From Motiliproteus sp036960405 (GTDB lineage Bacteria > Pseudomonadota > Gammaproteobacteria > Pseudomonadales > Balneatricaceae), in NCBI GenBank assembly GCA_036960405.1, contig JBALWS010000099.1:1-16248 (forward strand): a stretch of DNA of 16,248 bases, read 5' to 3'. Both the position numbers and the translations under genes were made by a program. Of this stretch, positions 14,320 through 16,248 are shown in pieces. Under the pieces are notes generated by a model. It was not told the DNA's origin. It saw only the letters and a program-made list of their open reading frames with translations, and did not search any database. Numbering within the stretch: position 1 is the stretch's first letter; every line of letters begins with the position of its first letter.

Positions 14320-15354
14320 ATGAGTAAATCCGAAGGTATTATCACCCTGACCCCAGACAAGCTGTGCCTAGGGATGTATGTTGTATTACCAACGGGCTGG
14401 CTCGATCACCCTTTTTTGCTGAACCAATTCCTGGTCAAATCTGACAGTCAGCTTAAAAAATTAAAAAACTGCGACCTAAATACGATCAATGTCGATCTCA
14501 ACCAAAGCAAACTTCCGGCCAACTGGGGTAGAGAGACAACCGACCTGCCTCACCCACAAGACCCCAAAGGCCCCGAAGACCCCAAAGACAGCGATGAGCT
14601 ACCGGATTGGAACCCTGAAACCCTGATCCCCGACGAACTGCTCGAAGCCCTGCACGACAGCAAAATGGAGCCCAAGGCACGCTCGCAGGCGGTATACAGC
14701 CACTCGCGCGGGTTGATGACCCGGCTGCTGGAGTCGCCAACCGCCGAAAACCTCAAGGCCTCCAAGAAGGTGATCGGTTCGATTACCGCCCTGATCCTCA
14801 GCGACGACCAGACCGCCTCCAACATGCTGCGGATCACCAGCCACGATTTTTACACCTACACCCATTCGGTCAATGTCGGTGTCACCAGCATCATGCTAGC
14901 CAAAGCACTATTCGGCGGCTCCGACGCGCACGATATGCACGAGCTGGGAGCCGGGTTTTTCCTCCACGATATAGGCAAGGTCAATATCCGTGCAGACGTG
15001 ATCAACAAGCCCGGCAAACTCAGCGATGACGAGATGCGCCATATGCGCACCCATCCTTACAAAGGCTACAAGATGCTGGAGAAGAGCGGCCAACTGAGCG
15101 AAGAGAGTCGCATCATTATCTTGCAGCACCACGAACGCGCTGATGGCCAGGGCTACCCCAAACAACTCCAGGACCGTGAGATTCATATCTACGGCAAGAT
15201 CTGCTGTATCGCCGATGTTTTCGATGCTCTGACCGCCGAGCGCTCGTATAAAAAAGCGATGACACCGTTCGAAGCGCTGGTGTTAATGAAAGAAAAAATG
15301 GCCGATCATTTTGATAAAAAAATGTTCGCCGAGTTTGTAAACCTGATGCGCTAA
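14320..15354 (+). CDS. HD-GYP domain protein, probable c-di-GMP phosphodiesterase
   Basis: A 344-residue cytoplasmic protein. Residues 1-70 resemble the DUF3391 domain common at the N-terminus of HD-GYP proteins (LCLGMYVVLPTGWLDHPFL). A Pro- and Asp-rich linker (77-100, HPQDPKGPEDPKD) follows, then a helical region and the HD-GYP domain from about 170. The metal and signature residues are intact: H182 (THSVNVG), H216-D217 (FFLHDIGK), RTHPYKGY (243-250), HHERADGQGYP (270-280) and DALTAERSYK (302-311). The family hydrolyses cyclic di-GMP to pGpG or GMP. No membrane or phospho-receiver domain is present, so the input is unclear. It is probably cotranscribed with rubredoxin and the downstream radical SAM gene (61-bp gap). 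Confidence 0.92.
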   Translation: MSKSEGIITLTPDKLCLGMYVVLPTGWLDHPFLLNQFLVKSDSQLKKLKNCDLNTINVDLNQSKLPANWGRETTDLPHPQDPKGPEDPKDSDELPDWNPETLIPDELLEALHDSKMEPKARSQAVYSHSRGLMTRLLESPTAENLKASKKVIGSITALILSDDQTASNMLRITSHDFYTYTHSVNVGVTSIMLAKALFGGSDAHDMHELGAGFFLHDIGKVNIRADVINKPGKLSDDEMRHMRTHPYKGYKMLEKSGQLSEESRIIILQHHERADGQGYPKQLQDREIHIYGKICCIADVFDALTAERSYKKAMTPFEALVLMKEKMADHFDKKMFAEFVNLMR

Positions 15355-15415
15355 CCTTTGATCCTCCCCTAGCTGATCGGCGTATACTGACAGTGAACCC
15401 GAGCGGAGTATTGCG

Positions 15416-16248
15416 ATGGTCACTGTCTCAAAATCCAACCCACACCCCAAGCAGCCAGGCGTGCCGCTACCGACCCAATACTGGCACCGTCTCGACGATG
15501 GCCGTATTCAATGCGATCTGTGTCCACGCGCTTGCAAACTGCGTGACGGTCAGCGCGGACTATGTTTTGTCCGCGGCTGCGAACAACAACAGGTGATGCT
15601 ATATAGCTGGGGCCGCTCCAGCGGTTTCTGTATCGATCCGATCGAAAAAAAGCCACTCAACCACTTTCTCCCCGGTACGCCCGTCCTATCGTTTGGCACC
15701 GCCGGTTGTAATCTGGCGTGCAAATTTTGCCAGAACTGGGATATGAGTAAATCGAGGCAGATGGATACGCTGGCCGATCAGGCCACTCCCGAAGCTCTAG
15801 CCGAAGCCGCGCTTGCCCACGGCTGCCGTTCGGTCGCCTTTACCTACAACGACCCGGTGATCTTTCTCGAATACGCGGTAGATGTCGCCCAAGCCTGTCG
15901 CGAACACGGCATCCATTCGGTGGCGGTCAGTGCTGGCTATATCTGCCCCGAACCTCGGCGTGAATTTTTTGCGGCCATGGATGCGGTCAACATCGACCTC
16001 AAGGCGTTTAACCCCAACTTTTACCGTAAGCTCTGTGGTGGCGAGCTGCACTGCGTGCTCGAAACGCTGGAGTACCTGCACCACGAGACCAACGTCTGGT
16101 TTGAAATCACCACTCTGCTGATTCCAGGAGAGAACGACTCTGACAGCGAACTTGAAGCACTCTGCGACTGGATTGCCCAGCATCTAGGGCCTGATGTTCC
16201 GCTGCATTTCAGCGCCTTTCATCCCGACTGGAAGATGCGCGATCATCC
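15416..16248 (+). CDS. amrS: AmmeMemoRadiSam system radical SAM enzyme, 3' end outside window
   Basis: The frame is open from ATG at 15416 to the window edge, 277 codons so far; the family is typically about 330-390 residues. An N-terminal cysteine cluster, CDLCPRAC (33-40) and GLC (48-50), precedes the radical SAM motif CNLACKFCQNW (C98, C102, C105), which binds the 4Fe-4S cluster and S-adenosylmethionine. Other expected elements are FLPGTPVLSFGTAGCN, VAFTYNDPVIFLEY (about 145) and VNIDLKAFNP. The late LLIPGEND and HFSAFHPDWKM (about 268) are typical of the AmmeMemoRadiSam radical SAM group, related to glycyl-radical activating enzymes. CGGAG lies about seven to ten bases upstream of the start. 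Its partners amrA and amrB are encoded divergently about 1.5 kb away. Substrate unknown. Confidence 0.93.
   Translation, partial: MVTVSKSNPHPKQPGVPLPTQYWHRLDDGRIQCDLCPRACKLRDGQRGLCFVRGCEQQQVMLYSWGRSSGFCIDPIEKKPLNHFLPGTPVLSFGTAGCNLACKFCQNWDMSKSRQMDTLADQATPEALAEAALAHGCRSVAFTYNDPVIFLEYAVDVAQACREHGIHSVAVSAGYICPEPRREFFAAMDAVNIDLKAFNPNFYRKLCGGELHCVLETLEYLHHETNVWFEITTLLIPGENDSDSELEALCDWIAQHLGPDVPLHFSAFHPDWKMRDH

Noticed and set aside
1..16248. tRNA, rRNA or CRISPR array
   Set aside because: No cloverleaf-like sequence next to either integrase remnant, no rRNA motifs and no regularly spaced repeats of 25-40 bases were seen on reading.

Overview
The window looks like chromosome from a gammaproteobacterium with a sulfur-oxidiser or chemolithotroph style of gene content. 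The evidence is an H2-sensing [NiFe] hydrogenase with its kinase, an AmmeMemoRadiSam set, a rubredoxin and an HD-GYP protein. Genus is not determinable from the sequence; a Chromatiales/Sedimenticola-like host is only a guess.

The left part (about 1-8600) is accessory and visibly scarred. It opens with a 5'-truncated, frameshifted acylating aldehyde dehydrogenase on the minus strand. Next comes a minus-strand trio that looks like one envelope operon: a secreted DUF1080 protein, a small secreted protein and a polytopic VTT/DedA-like membrane protein. A gene-poor stretch (3210-3869) with one orphan ORF tail follows. Then there is a monocistronic plus-strand permease of NCS2/SulP-like character with its own terminator. 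From 5340 to 8600 lies a decayed mobile region: a tyrosine recombinase broken by three frameshifts and a stop, a likely 3' end of a group II intron, an intact DUF1326-DUF2182 pair on the minus strand, interlocked inverted repeats, and a second, lambda-type integrase reduced to its C-terminal half. A terminator and three 11-bp direct repeats close it.

The right part (8606-16248) is compact and well ordered. Reading leftwards from a divergent intergenic region at 13947-14137 are ammeB (MEMO family), ammeA (AMMECR1 family), a PAS-histidine kinase (hupT/hoxJ type), hupU/hoxB and hupV/hoxC. The junctions overlap or are short, except 77 bp before the kinase. Reading rightwards are a rubredoxin, an HD-GYP protein with a DUF3391-like N-terminus, and the radical SAM member of AmmeMemoRadiSam, which runs off the window.

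The hydrogenase large subunit has the sensor-type L1 motif (RICGICSVSQ) and ends exactly at DPCMVCTVH without a maturation-protease tail. The small subunit has no Tat signal. Together these indicate a cytoplasmic H2 sensor signalling to the kinase, not an energy-conserving enzyme. The strongest idea in the window is that the poorly understood AmmeMemoRadiSam set, a rubredoxin, a c-di-GMP phosphodiesterase and an H2-sensing relay form one functional locus.
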